NCBI GenBank assembly: GCA_044507625.1
Contig: JBIQJE010000017.1
Coordinates: 10,803 to 74,802, forward strand
Source of the DNA: Hyphomicrobium_A sp044507625
Lineage (GTDB): Bacteria > Pseudomonadota > Alphaproteobacteria > Rhizobiales > Hyphomicrobiaceae
Length of the DNA: 64,000 nt
Direction of reading: 5' to 3'
The notes under the pieces: model-generated
Told to the model about the DNA's origin: nothing
The model's input: the letters and a program-made list of their open reading frames with translations, nothing else
Database searches by the model: none
Made by a program: the position numbers and the translations under genes
Shown: piece after piece, positions 10,482 through 19,701 of the stretch
Layout: each line of letters opens with the position of its first letter
Numbering within the stretch: position 1 is the stretch's first letter

Positions 10482-13400
10482 GCATGCGCCAGCACGAGAG
10501 CGATTACGCACGCACGAAGCAGGCGCAGCGCGATGCCGCCGATCCGGCGGCATCGGTCTGGGTGAGCGCGAATGCCGGCACCGGCAAGACGCACGTCCTC
10601 ACCCAGCGCGTGCTGCGGCTCATGCTCGCCGGAACGAAGCCCGAGCGCATTCTCTGCCTCACGTACACCAAGGCCGCGGCCGCGGAGATGTCGAAGCGTG
10701 TCTTCGATACGCTGGCGAAGTGGGTGAGCCTCTCGGATGACGAGCTCGCGCGCCGCCTGGCGGAGCTGACGGACCGCAGGCCCTCCGATGCCGACCTCGA
10801 CATCGCGCGCACGCTGTTTGCCGTCGCCATCGAGACGCCCGGCGGCCTCAAGGTGCAGACGATCCACTCGTTCTGCGAGCGCCTGCTGCAGCGCTTTCCG
10901 CTCGAAGCCGGCGTGACGCCGGATTTCAAGGTGCTCGACGAGACGATGGCAACGGCGCTATTGCGCGATGCCATCGACGCAACGCTGCTGGAGGCGACGA
11001 ATGGCGGCTCGGCGGCACACAGCGAAGCGCTCGCGACCGTTATTCCCTATGCGGCCGAAGAGCGGTTCGATGACGTTCTCGGCGCGGTTCTGCGCCAGAG
11101 GCGCTGGCTCGACAGCGCGACGCGCATCGACTTCGGCGATGGCGGAAACGACGATCTCGCGGGGCTCGAACGCGCCTTCCGCCTCAGCTTCAACGTGCGG
11201 GCAGACGTCAGCCTCGATGATGTCGAGGCGGAGCTTGGCGGCGTCATCGACGATGCGACGCTGAAACGCCTGCTGGATGCGCTGACGGGCGGGACCGTCA
11301 CGGACCAGAAGATGGCAGACCATGTGCGCGCCGCGCTCAACGCGCCTTCGTCGGCGGCGCGCGTGTCAGCCCTGGAACGGTTCCTCTGCACCGACGGCAA
11401 GCCGCGCAAAGCGCTGATGACCAAAAAGCTGGTCAGCGATTTTCCCGATCTCGATGCATCCGCGTCGACCGCTCAAGCACGCTTTCTCGGGCTGCTGGAG
11501 GAGCGGCGCGGTCTGCGCGCCATCTGCGCGACGATCGCGTTGCATCGGCTTGCGGGCGCGGTGTTGCAGCGCTACACGCTCGCCAAGCATCGGCGCGCCG
11601 CGCTCGACTATGACGACCTCATCACCAAGAGCGTGTTCCTCCTGAGCGGGCAGGCGCTCGCATCCTGGGTAATGTTCAAGCTCGACCGGGGCATCGACCA
11701 TATCCTCGTCGATGAAGCGCAGGATACGAGCCCGGAGCAGTGGCAGATCGTCGAGGCGATGGCGCGCGAGTTCTTCACGGGCGGCGGACAACACGAGGCC
11801 GTGCGCACGCTGTTCGGCGTCGGCGACGAAAAGCAATCGATCTACAGCTTCCAGGGCGCTGCGCCGACGCAGTTCGCCGATATGGGCGTGCACTTTTCCA
11901 AACTGAGCGGCGCGGGCACGTGGCGCAGCATTCCGCTCGACCTTTCATTCCGTACCGTCGCCCCGCTGCTCGAAGCCGTCGACAGAGTGTTTGCCGACCA
12001 CGGCCGCACACCCGGGCTCACCGTCGATGCAGCCCTTATACGCCATGCGGTATACCGCATCGGCCATGGCGGCATCGTCGAGCTGTGGCCAACGGAGGTG
12101 CCGGACGATGCCGTCAACACCGACCCCTGGTCTCCGCTCGCGGAAGCAACGGAGCGCGCACCCGCCGAACGGCTTGCCGAGCGCATCGCGACGACGATCG
12201 ACCGCTGGCTGAAGGAAGGTGAAGTGTTAGCCTCGGAAGGACGGCCGGTGCGCGCCGGCGACATCATCATCCTCGTGCGCCGGCGCCGCCCGTTTGCCGC
12301 GCCGATGGTGGCGGCGCTCAAGGCGCGCGGCATTCCGGTGGCGGGCGCCGACCGCCTGCGGCTCTCGGAGCAGATCGCCGTCGCGGATCTCATGTCGCTC
12401 GGCGATTTCCTCACGCTGCCGGAGGACGATCTCGCGCTAGCCGAGGTGCTGAAGAGCCCGCTGATCGGCCTCGACGACGATGACCTGCTCATCTTCGCGC
12501 ACGGCCGCAAAGGCTCGCTGTGGAAGGCACTCATCGCGCACAAGGATGCGGGCGACAGGATCCGCGCGGCGGTCGAAACGCTGAAGCGGTGGCGCTCGCG
12601 TGCGGATTTCGTGCCGCCGTTCGAGTTCTTCGCCTCGATCCTCGACCGTGAGGGCGGGCGGGCGAAGCTGCTGGCACGCCTCGGCGCCGAGGCGGCCGAT
12701 CCGATCGACGAGTTCCTCAACCTGGCGCTGCGCTACGACGATGCGGAGGCGCCGTCGCTTACCGGCTTCCTCGCCTTCCTGCGCGATGCGGACCGCGAGG
12801 TGAAGCGCGACATGGAGCAGGGGCGCAACGAGGTGCGCGTGATGACAGTGCACGGAGCGAAGGGACTCGAGGCGCCCATCGTGTTCCTGCCCGACACCTG
12901 CTCCACCGTCTCCGGCGGACGCGTCACCACGCTGTTCGACATCGATACGCTCGATCTTCCCGAGGGTGCCGAAGGCACGCCGTTCGTGTGGAGCGTAAAG
13001 GGCACGGGCAAACACCCGCTGATCGCAAACGCTAAGGCGGCGCGCACGCGGGCGGAAACCGAGGAGCGTAACCGCCTCCTCTACGTTGCGATGACGCGCG
13101 CACGCGACCGGCTTTATATCGCCGGCTTCGAGGGCAAGAACAGGCGTCCGGCGGACTGCTGGTACGACCTCATCACCGGGGGGCTTTCCGGCATGCTCGA
13201 AGAGGCGGCGGGACCGGACGGCGTGACTGTGCGCCGGCGCATGGCGCCACAATCGGTGCCGGTGCCGGAGCAGGCGCGTCACGAGAAATCCGGGGCCGAG
13301 GCAACAGCGCTGCCACCGTGGGCGATGGCGCCGGCACCGCGCGAGGCGGCGCTCTCGATCCCGCTCGCGCCCTCGCGGCTCGAGGCTTACGCACCGGATG

Positions 13401-14059
13401 ATGAGGGCGAGCCGCTGCCCGTGCAGCCCGCCCACCGGCGCGCCGCCGAGGACGAGCCCGCAGCGCCGTCGCCGCGCCTGCAAGCGAGCGAGCACCGCTT
13501 CGTGCGCGGCACGCTCACCCACGCGCTGTTACAGCATCTGCCGACGCTGCCGGCTTCCGGCTGGGAGAGCGCGGCCGCAGGGTTCCTCGAGCTGCGCGGC
13601 GCTATGCTTTCGCCTGCTGCACGTGCCAGCATCGCGCGGGAAACGCTGGCGATCCTCAACGCGCCGGAGTTCGCGCCGCTGTTCGGGACGGGCAGCCGCG
13701 CCGAGGTGCCGATCGTCGCCCTCATTCCCAATCCCGATGGCCGGGGCGCGCCGCTGAGACTGATGGGCCAGATCGACCGGCTGGTCGATACCGGCGAAGA
13801 GGTGCTGATCGTCGACTACAAGACCAACCGGCCGCCGCCCCGCCATATCGATGGGGTTGCAGCGGCATATCTCTATCAGCTCGCCGCCTACCGCCTCGCC
13901 TTGCGCGAAATCTACCCCGGACGCACCGTGCGGGCGGCGCTTTTGTGGACCGACGGTCCGCGGATCATGGCCCTGCCCGACAGCCTCCTCGATGCCTATA
14001 CGGGCCGGCTCTGGAACATCGATCAGGCGAGCCTTGACGCTCGCGGGACGCATTCCTAA
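10478..14059 (+). CDS. addA: Double-strand break repair helicase-nuclease AddA
   Basis: UvrD-family helicase and nuclease subunit of AddAB, 1193 residues from ATG 10478. That start lies in an ATGA overlap with addB and follows a GGAG site, so I prefer it to an in-frame start 36 bp upstream inside addB. Helicase motifs run in order: Walker A SANAGTGKTHVLTQRVL near residue 28, LTYTKAAAAEM (motif Ia), LVDEAQDTSPEQW (Walker B), GDEKQSIYSFQGA (motif III), VMTVHGAKGLEAPIVFLP (motif V) and RLLYVAMTRARDRLYI (motif VI). The C-terminal nuclease domain has GQIDRLVDTGEEVLIVDYKTNR, with the Asp and Asp-X-Lys of the PD-(D/E)XK fold. The order addB-addA-trxA is familiar in this bacterial group. Confidence 0.95.
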   Translation: MSMRQHESDYARTKQAQRDAADPAASVWVSANAGTGKTHVLTQRVLRLMLAGTKPERILCLTYTKAAAAEMSKRVFDTLAKWVSLSDDELARRLAELTDRRPSDADLDIARTLFAVAIETPGGLKVQTIHSFCERLLQRFPLEAGVTPDFKVLDETMATALLRDAIDATLLEATNGGSAAHSEALATVIPYAAEERFDDVLGAVLRQRRWLDSATRIDFGDGGNDDLAGLERAFRLSFNVRADVSLDDVEAELGGVIDDATLKRLLDALTGGTVTDQKMADHVRAALNAPSSAARVSALERFLCTDGKPRKALMTKKLVSDFPDLDASASTAQARFLGLLEERRGLRAICATIALHRLAGAVLQRYTLAKHRRAALDYDDLITKSVFLLSGQALASWVMFKLDRGIDHILVDEAQDTSPEQWQIVEAMAREFFTGGGQHEAVRTLFGVGDEKQSIYSFQGAAPTQFADMGVHFSKLSGAGTWRSIPLDLSFRTVAPLLEAVDRVFADHGRTPGLTVDAALIRHAVYRIGHGGIVELWPTEVPDDAVNTDPWSPLAEATERAPAERLAERIATTIDRWLKEGEVLASEGRPVRAGDIIILVRRRRPFAAPMVAALKARGIPVAGADRLRLSEQIAVADLMSLGDFLTLPEDDLALAEVLKSPLIGLDDDDLLIFAHGRKGSLWKALIAHKDAGDRIRAAVETLKRWRSRADFVPPFEFFASILDREGGRAKLLARLGAEAADPIDEFLNLALRYDDAEAPSLTGFLAFLRDADREVKRDMEQGRNEVRVMTVHGAKGLEAPIVFLPDTCSTVSGGRVTTLFDIDTLDLPEGAEGTPFVWSVKGTGKHPLIANAKAARTRAETEERNRLLYVAMTRARDRLYIAGFEGKNRRPADCWYDLITGGLSGMLEEAAGPDGVTVRRRMAPQSVPVPEQARHEKSGAEATALPPWAMAPAPREAALSIPLAPSRLEAYAPDDEGEPLPVQPAHRRAAEDEPAAPSPRLQASEHRFVRGTLTHALLQHLPTLPASGWESAAAGFLELRGAMLSPAARASIARETLAILNAPEFAPLFGTGSRAEVPIVALIPNPDGRGAPLRLMGQIDRLVDTGEEVLIVDYKTNRPPPRHIDGVAAAYLYQLAAYRLALREIYPGRTVRAALLWTDGPRIMALPDSLLDAYTGRLWNIDQASLDARGTHS

Positions 14060-14122
14060 CTTCCGGCTCGAAGAGGCGGGGCCGCGGCCCTGCGGCATTC
14101 GCGCCTCGAAAGGAGAAGAACA

Positions 14123-14446
14123 ATGGCTAATGCAGTGTCGGACAACACCTTCGAGCAGGAGGTTTTGAAGTCCACGGAACCGGTTCTCGTGGACTTTTTT
14201 GCGGAATGGTGCGGCCCCTGCAAGGCCATGGCTCCTGCTCTCGAGCAGGTCGCCAAGGAGATGCAGGGCAAGGTCAAGGTCGTGAAGCTCGACGTTGATC
14301 AGAATCCCGGCGTCACCGGCAAATACGGCATCCGCGCCATGCCGACGCTGATCATGTTCAAGAACGGCCAGGTTGCTGCGCAGCACACCGGCGCCCTCGT
14401 GCAGAAGAAGAAGCTCGAGGACTGGATCAACGCCTCGGTCGCCTGA
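14123..14446 (+). CDS. trxA: Thioredoxin 1
   Basis: Small cytosolic protein-disulfide reductase, 107 residues, the typical length. The redox-active motif WCGPC is at residues 29-33 in the context FFAEWCGPCKAM. The cis-proline region RAMPTLIMFKNG is present near residue 72. It would be kept reduced by thioredoxin reductase and would supply electrons to ribonucleotide reductase, peroxidases and repair enzymes. A strong ribosome binding site (AAAGGAGAAG, about 14109-14118) precedes the ATG. It lies 63 bp behind addA and is followed at once by a strong intrinsic terminator. Confidence 0.97.
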   Translation: MANAVSDNTFEQEVLKSTEPVLVDFFAEWCGPCKAMAPALEQVAKEMQGKVKVVKLDVDQNPGVTGKYGIRAMPTLIMFKNGQVAAQHTGALVQKKKLEDWINASVA

Positions 14447-14469
14447 CACGCGGCATTCGATTTGGGGAG

Positions 14470-14502
14470 GGCCTCGCATCCGGTGCGGGGCCTTTTCTTT
14501 TG
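14470..14502 (+). terminator. Intrinsic terminator of trxA
   Basis: A 9-bp stem (14470-14478 with 14484-14492, one G-U pair) with a 5-nt loop is followed by the T-rich run TTTTCTTTT. It begins 24 bp after the trxA stop and closes the addB-addA-trxA transcript. Confidence 0.85.
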
Positions 14503-14559
14503 CGCGCTCGCGGTGAAACGGGAGTAGGATGCCCCTCCAGCTTCGCCCGAGGGAACGAA

Positions 14560-14967
14560 ATGCGTGCGCCCGCAGCCACCCGCCGACTGACGCTCGCCGG
14601 AATTGCGTTCGCACTGCTGGGGAGCGGCACCGCCTGGGCGCCCGGCACCATCGCACTCGACGAGGTGATGGACCAGCTCAAGGGCGAGCCGAAGCTGATT
14701 GCGGAGATAGAGGCGGAGCTGAAAGCGCAAAAGATCGCCGCCGATGCGGTCATTTGCGTTGGCTCGCGTTTCGGCGGGCACTGGCGCGAGCTGGGCGGGG
14801 CGCGATCGGTTCCCTACGAATGCGACATCGGAAAGCGCAAGCTCGAGATCGACGGCACGGTGAAGCTGTTCGACGAGAAGGGCCGGGAAATCGACATGGG
14901 CGATGAGAAGGCGCCGGAGATCGCTTTCGATTACAGCCAGACCGGACTGAGCTGGAGCTGGAAATAG
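14560..14967 (+). CDS. Small secreted protein of unknown function
   Basis: I do not recognise this 135-residue protein. The ATG at 14560 has a good ribosome binding site (GAGGGA at about 14549-14554). The N-terminus MRAPAATRRLTLAGIAFALL, followed by GSGTAWA, reads as a cleavable Sec signal peptide ending near residue 28. The mature part has an acidic amphipathic segment (LDEVMDQLKGEPKLIAEIEA) and then a beta-rich region with two cysteines (VICVGSRFGGHW and PYECDIGKRK) that could form one disulfide in the periplasm. It ends SWSWK. It lies between the trxA terminator and the convergent pcm gene. Confidence 0.6.
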   Translation: MRAPAATRRLTLAGIAFALLGSGTAWAPGTIALDEVMDQLKGEPKLIAEIEAELKAQKIAADAVICVGSRFGGHWRELGGARSVPYECDIGKRKLEIDGTVKLFDEKGREIDMGDEKAPEIAFDYSQTGLSWSWK

Positions 14968-15007
14968 CGGCCGCAGGTGGTGGCTTTGTGCGCGTCTGGG
15001 TCCGAGC

Positions 15008-15676
15008 CTATTCGGGATCGCGCGTGAGCGGCACAAAGCGCACGGGCACGATCTCCTCACTCAGCGTGGTGCCGTCGGCATTCTTCGTCACCACCATCAG
15101 CGCTTGCTCGTTCGTGCCAACCGGTATGACCATGCGCCCCTGCGGCTTCAACTGCTCGATGAGTGCTACGGGGACGTGAGCCGGCGCCGCAGTGACGATC
15201 ACGGCGTCGAACGGGGCGGCCTCCGGCCAGCCGCGGGCGCCGTCGTCGATGCGCGCGTGCACATTGCGATAGCCGAGCCGGTCGAGGATCGCCGCGGCTC
15301 GCTCGCCCAGGCTCTCGATGATCTCGATGGTGTAGACCTCGCGCGCGATCTCGGCGAGCACCGCCGTCTGGTAGCCGCTCCCGGTGCCGATTTCCAGCAC
15401 GCGGTCGTGGGGCCCGATCCTCAAAAGGTCCGTCATCAGGGCGACGATGTAGGGTTGGGAGATGGTCTGGCCGCCGCCGATGGACAGCGGACGGTTGCGG
15501 TAGGCGGCATAGCGCTGGATCGAGGGAATGAACTCGTGGCGCGGCACCTTGCGCATCGCGGTCAGAACGGGAGCGGCCAGCTCCCGGTGACCGGCGGGTC
15601 CGCCGCGCGACAGGGCGACGATCTCATCGACCATCAGGTGGCGCGCGCCCGCATACGGCTCCCCGGCGACAGTCAT
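15008..15676 (-). CDS. pcm: Protein-L-isoaspartate O-methyltransferase
   Basis: SAM-dependent methyltransferase that starts repair of age-damaged proteins by methylating isoaspartyl residues. Family signatures are clear: GGGQTISQPYIVALM (PCMT post-motif region), VLEIGTGSGYQTAVLAE (SAM-binding motif I) and FDAVIVTAAPAHVP. The C-terminal end has the usual LKPQGRMVIPVG strand. The chosen start at 15676 has GGAG 8 nt upstream; an in-frame ATG 21 bp earlier lacks a good site. The resulting 222 residues fit the family. It converges with the small secreted-protein gene and is divergent from the bactofilin gene. The reaction uses SAM and leaves SAH, the substrate of AhcY. Confidence 0.92.
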   Translation of the reverse strand: MTVAGEPYAGARHLMVDEIVALSRGGPAGHRELAAPVLTAMRKVPRHEFIPSIQRYAAYRNRPLSIGGGQTISQPYIVALMTDLLRIGPHDRVLEIGTGSGYQTAVLAEIAREVYTIEIIESLGERAAAILDRLGYRNVHARIDDGARGWPEAAPFDAVIVTAAPAHVPVALIEQLKPQGRMVIPVGTNEQALMVVTKNADGTTLSEEIVPVRFVPLTRDPE

Positions 15677-15876
15677 GGCGTCTACTCCGCAGAACATTCA
15701 CTTCGCTCGCGAACAATAGCGCGACCGCGGACGCGGCATGCAGGCGCTATGCCGGGCCCGGCCGACGTCTGCGCACCAACCTCTGTAACAGGGTATGGCG
15801 GAAGCGGCGGTTAATCATAATTCCACCACGTCTGCGCGGCTTTCTTGTGGTGGACCAGCCGAGGGAGAGCGTAGCC

Positions 15877-16353
15877 GTGTTCCAGTTCCAGCGTAAGCAA
15901 GACCAGAAATCACTCACCGTCATCCCCACCGAGGTGGCCGGCCTCCCCGCCACCGCCGCATCATCCAGGGTGGCGGAATCCGTCATCGGCAAGGATATGT
16001 CGATCGAAGGACAGGGCATCATCGTGCGCTGCAGGGGATCGTTGCGCGTCAATGGCGCGATCGCCGCCGACCTGCACTGCTCGGAGCTGGTGGTGGGCGA
16101 GGAGGCGGTGATCAGCGGCTCGATCGCTGCCGATACGGTAAGGGTCTTCGGGCAAGTGCACGGTGCGATCCTCGGCGCGAACGTGGTGCTGCACCCCAGC
16201 GCGCAGGTCGACGGCGACATTCACAGCCAGTCGCTCACGATCGAGCAGGGTGCCAGCTTCGACGGGCGCTCGCGCAAGGTCACGAACGGCGCCGAGATCG
16301 CGCCGCAGCTCGACCCGACCGAAGCACAGTCGCAGTCGCCCATCTACGGCTAA
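15877..16353 (+). CDS. Bactofilin family cytoskeletal protein
   Basis: Bactofilins (DUF583/PF04519) form membrane-attached, nucleotide-free filaments. In alphaproteobacteria they localise cell-wall enzymes and help shape poles, stalks or buds. The 158-residue product has the family's right-handed beta-helix core (about residues 35-130), with short repeated strand-turn units such as IVRCRGSLRVNGAIAADLHC, ELVVGEEAVISGSIAADTV and DGDIHSQSLTIEQGASF. GTG 15877 is chosen because GAGGGAG lies 9 nt upstream and it yields the family-like N-terminus MFQFQRK. A GTG at 15847 would add 10 residues. The N- and C-terminal tails are short and low in structure, as usual for the family. Confidence 0.9.
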   Translation: MFQFQRKQDQKSLTVIPTEVAGLPATAASSRVAESVIGKDMSIEGQGIIVRCRGSLRVNGAIAADLHCSELVVGEEAVISGSIAADTVRVFGQVHGAILGANVVLHPSAQVDGDIHSQSLTIEQGASFDGRSRKVTNGAEIAPQLDPTEAQSQSPIYG

Positions 16354-16528
16354 GCCGAGGCCAATGCCGCGGCGGATGCAATCCGCCGCTCGGCCATCGC
16401 ACCGCGGGCGCGCTGGCGCCATCCTTCATCTCGTCTTTGTCATGGCGAGGACGTACTGCTCGGGCGACCGTCCGCAGGGTGAGCCCGCACGTCGCAAGCC
16501 AAGCGGCGCGCCGAAGTACAGGCAGGGC

Positions 16529-17923
16529 TCAAGCCGCCTCGCGCTTGCCGTTGATGAGATCCCAAGCGATGTTGATCTGGCGGATGCGCTCCTCGCGCAG
16601 CGCGCGGTCGTCATCGTCGCGGGCGTGGTCCGGGTGCCAGCTCATGCGCAGCGCGTCGACGATCTTCTTGAGAACGCCGGCACTCACCTCCGCATTCACA
16701 CCGAGCACCTCGTAGGCTTCGCTCGTCGTGCGCGGTAGCGCTCCGGACTTTTTCGTATTGGAGTTGCTCGCCAGGGCGCTGTCGACGATGCGCCGGATAC
16801 GCTCGAGATCGCGCACCAGCGCGCGGAACTGCAGCGCGGCCTTGTCCGGGGCCAGCTCGCCCCTGGCGACGACACGCTCGATGTGGGCGATGCGCCCGCG
16901 CACGGTGTTGAGCTCCGCCTGCAGAACTTCGCGTAGCGGTCCCGCCCACTTGAGCTGCTGGGCTGCAGTTTCGGTCTGCTGCAGCATGGCCGCCACCGCA
17001 TCGGACGCGTTTGCGATCGAGGTGTGCGTGCGCAAAAGCTTGCTGCGCGCCGCGTTCATCAGGCGGTGGCGCAACATGGGCACAAAGCGCATCACCGCCA
17101 GCACCGCGGCCGCCGCAGCCGAGACGAGCGCAATCAGCAGAGCCCAGGAACTCGATTCGGTGGAATTGCTGGAGGCGATCGTCGCGCCGTCGTCCGCGTG
17201 CACGACGGTGATCCAGTCGTTGGCGGCGTAGTCGGGCTCGAGCACGGCGTCGAAGGAGCGATGGCTCGGGCCGGGCTCCATGGTGGCGTCCGGATCCGCC
17301 TTCGCCACGGTCATATCGCCGAACGTCATCGCGACAGGCGTCAGATGCGGGTCGAGGTCAAACGCCGCCTCTTCAACCGGCGCATTGATCATCAGCCGCG
17401 CGCCGAGCTCGCCGACGGGCGCAAAGCCGTCGGGCAAGACCAGGTGCTCGAAGGCGGCCTTGCGCGCCCAGGGGAGGCAATCGCCGCTCAGCACGACACC
17501 GCCTTCCTTCGCGCCGCCACCGTTGCGGCACCGCGCCGGCGCTTCGAGATCTGCGCGCGCGGGCAGCACCAGATTGAGTCGGCCATTCTCGATCCAGGCC
17601 CGGTTGGCCGAACCGCCGCGCATGGCTGCGGCGACGCGCACCCAGGGCACTGCTCCATGGGCGCAGGCAATGGTGAAGCGATGCACCATGACCGTGCGGC
17701 AACCGGCGGAACGGGCCTGCGTGCAGGTCGTCACGGTTTGCTCATCGCGGTGATCGATGATCGGATAGCTCGTCTCCGCGCCGGGCGACAGGCGAACCTC
17801 GCCAGCCTCCACGTCACAGCCGAACGGCATTACCAGCCGTTCCCGAGCCTCGGCGGAAAACTGCGGCAGAACCCCCAAAATCCCCAGGCTCGTCCACAGC
17901 GAGAAGCGGAAAACACGACGCAC
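16529..17923 (-). CDS. Membrane-anchored protein with C-terminal J-domain
   Basis: A 464-residue protein of unusual layout. The start is GTG 17923, with GAGAGGG 7 nt upstream. An N-terminal signal peptide (to about residue 26) is followed by a Cys-containing exported region of some 230 residues, then one transmembrane helix (about 268-290, WALLIALVSAAAAAVLAVM). A helical cytoplasmic region is followed by a C-terminal J-domain (about 398-460) with the catalytic tripeptide HPD at residues 430-432. The J-domain would stimulate a DnaK-type ATPase on the cytoplasmic side, so the protein may pass an envelope signal to the chaperone. Its N-terminal half matches nothing I can name. It is not classical DnaJ, CbpA or DjlA, because the J-domain is C-terminal and no zinc or G/F region is present. 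Confidence 0.75.
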   Translation of the reverse strand: MRRVFRFSLWTSLGILGVLPQFSAEARERLVMPFGCDVEAGEVRLSPGAETSYPIIDHRDEQTVTTCTQARSAGCRTVMVHRFTIACAHGAVPWVRVAAAMRGGSANRAWIENGRLNLVLPARADLEAPARCRNGGGAKEGGVVLSGDCLPWARKAAFEHLVLPDGFAPVGELGARLMINAPVEEAAFDLDPHLTPVAMTFGDMTVAKADPDATMEPGPSHRSFDAVLEPDYAANDWITVVHADDGATIASSNSTESSSWALLIALVSAAAAAVLAVMRFVPMLRHRLMNAARSKLLRTHTSIANASDAVAAMLQQTETAAQQLKWAGPLREVLQAELNTVRGRIAHIERVVARGELAPDKAALQFRALVRDLERIRRIVDSALASNSNTKKSGALPRTTSEAYEVLGVNAEVSAGVLKKIVDALRMSWHPDHARDDDDRALREERIRQINIAWDLINGKREAA

Positions 17924-18223
17924 CGCTATGCCCTCTCATGTTGGCACGCACACTTGTGTTCTTATGGTGAACAAGGGCGTCACTGTGGCAATTCTGCGGG
18001 TTATCAACGCAAACTACGGGTTGTCTGTCGCTCTTGCGCATCAGGATTCGGTGATCGGCCCGGTGCATGCTGGCAAGCGGCAACAACCCGCCGCAAAAAT
18101 GCCGACTGAGCCCGCCAAGTCTCGACAATCCCAGCGCTCCGACCCTAGAAGAGCTTGGGCGTGCCGGTGCCCGAAGGGTACCCGCGCAGGTGGTATTTGC
18201 CCGCGTGAGGAGGAGCGCGACTG
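17924..18223. other. Divergent spacer between J-domain gene and DUF3754 gene
   Basis: This 300-bp region holds no gene I can support. It should contain both divergent promoters. The only definite signal is the strong AGGAGGAG ribosome binding site just before the ATG at 18224. Confidence 0.5.
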
Positions 18224-19666
18224 ATGTCTTCGAGCGACGCGGCAGCACCGGCGGCTCACGCGAGCGAATTCTCCTACAGGTTGGAAGCGTCCGGCGCTGC
18301 TGCCATTCCACAGCCCAAGGATGTTTCGGCATTCGACGAGCTGAAGCCGGAAATTGCGCGCGGCCGGGAGCATTTCATCCCCGTTACGCGCTTTGCTCTG
18401 CTCGACCGGCTGACGTCGCCCACCGCCTGGCCGAACGGAGAGGGGCGGAACGCGCGGCGTTTCTTCCGCTATCTCGATCACTGGCGCCGGCAACAGTATA
18501 CCGCGCACCTGCACGAGCTGGAGGAGACGTACGAGCCCTTCAGCCCCGACAGCGATCTGCTGATGACCCGCGCCTTCGCGCCCGAAGAGCGCGAGGTCAT
18601 GCAGAGCCGGATCGTCGAGGGCATGCGGCGTATCCTTACGCAGGCCAACTACGTCCAGATCGATCACAACGACGTCGAGCAGATCCTCACGCGCGATTCC
18701 GCCTACGGGCTGGACCTCTATGTCGACCTCGACGCCTTCGAGGAGATCCTCATCTACTACCGCGGCGCCTCGACAAAGCGCGATCTGCGGCGGCGCTGGC
18801 AGAAGTTCTACCTGCGCGAAGAATTCGACGTGCCGATCTTCCGGCGCCTGTTCCTGCTCTTCAAGCTGAAGCCTTTCGACAAGCATGTGCGCGAGGTGAT
18901 GGAGAAGCAGAAGCTCAACCGGCGCGAGGCGGAGAAGCTCGTCAAGCGCGAGCGCGAGACCATTCCTTCCGAGGTGAAGGAATCCTGCATCTACATGAAG
19001 CTCTTCAAGAACATCCCGAGGAGTGACCTCGAGATGGTGTTCCCCAACACGCGCGTGCGCTTCCGCTTCTATGACAAACTCCGGCTCAGCGCGACGGCGG
19101 GCGGAGGCCTGACGCTCGGCACGGTGAGTGCGGCTGGTAAAGTCGCCATGCTCGCCAGCAATCCGATTGCCGCCGCCGGCGCCCTCGTCGGGTTGGGGGG
19201 CATCGCCTTCCGGCAGGCCATGAACTTCATGAATCAGAAGCAGCGCTACATGGTCGTGATGGCGCAGAACCTCTACTTCCACGCCATGGCCGACAATCGC
19301 GGGGTGATGCTGAAACTCGCCGCGCGCGCCGCCGAGGAGGACATCAAGGAAGAGATGCTGCTCTATGCCGTGCTGAGCAAGGAGAAGGCACGCCGGGCGG
19401 ACCTGCCGGATATCGACGCCGCCATCGAGCAGTACCTGGCCTCCAGCTTCGGCGTGAGCGTCGATTTCGACATCAGCGACGCGCTGGAGCGTCTGATCGC
19501 GGACGGCATCGTGACCGAGCAGCCGGACGGCACCCTGCTCACCATGCCGCCGACGGAAGCGGCATTGCATATCGACAAGAAGTGGGATTTGTTCCTCGAC
19601 GAACTGCCCGAGCCGATCAGCGCCGAGGGCATGGAGTTCGAAGGCAATCCCGCCGGCGCCCTTTAG
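18224..19666 (+). CDS. TMEM143 / DUF3754 family protein
   Basis: A 480-residue protein related to human TMEM143 and its plant and bacterial homologues (DUF3754). Function is unknown. The best family marker is the block IYMKLFKNIPRSDLEMVFPN followed by TRVRFRFYDKLRLSATAGGG at about residues 250-295, leading into two hydrophobic stretches (about 300-335) that are probable membrane segments. The first 60 residues include an EHFIPVTRFALLDRL segment also typical of the family. The ATG follows a strong AGGAGGAG site. It is 35 bp upstream of prmA on the same strand, so the two may share a transcript. A role in membrane or mitochondria-like biology is speculation. Confidence 0.75.
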   Translation: MSSSDAAAPAAHASEFSYRLEASGAAAIPQPKDVSAFDELKPEIARGREHFIPVTRFALLDRLTSPTAWPNGEGRNARRFFRYLDHWRRQQYTAHLHELEETYEPFSPDSDLLMTRAFAPEEREVMQSRIVEGMRRILTQANYVQIDHNDVEQILTRDSAYGLDLYVDLDAFEEILIYYRGASTKRDLRRRWQKFYLREEFDVPIFRRLFLLFKLKPFDKHVREVMEKQKLNRREAEKLVKRERETIPSEVKESCIYMKLFKNIPRSDLEMVFPNTRVRFRFYDKLRLSATAGGGLTLGTVSAAGKVAMLASNPIAAAGALVGLGGIAFRQAMNFMNQKQRYMVVMAQNLYFHAMADNRGVMLKLAARAAEEDIKEEMLLYAVLSKEKARRADLPDIDAAIEQYLASSFGVSVDFDISDALERLIADGIVTEQPDGTLLTMPPTEAALHIDKKWDLFLDELPEPISAEGMEFEGNPAGAL

Positions 19667-19701
19667 CGGACGCCGGCTTTCTCGCACATCCGGACATTGA
19701 A

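Noticed and set aside
7527..10553. A 1008-codon open frame on the minus strand opposite addB
   Set aside because: It is a mirror of addB caused by high GC third positions. It has no recognisable domains, and addB on the other strand has clear motifs.
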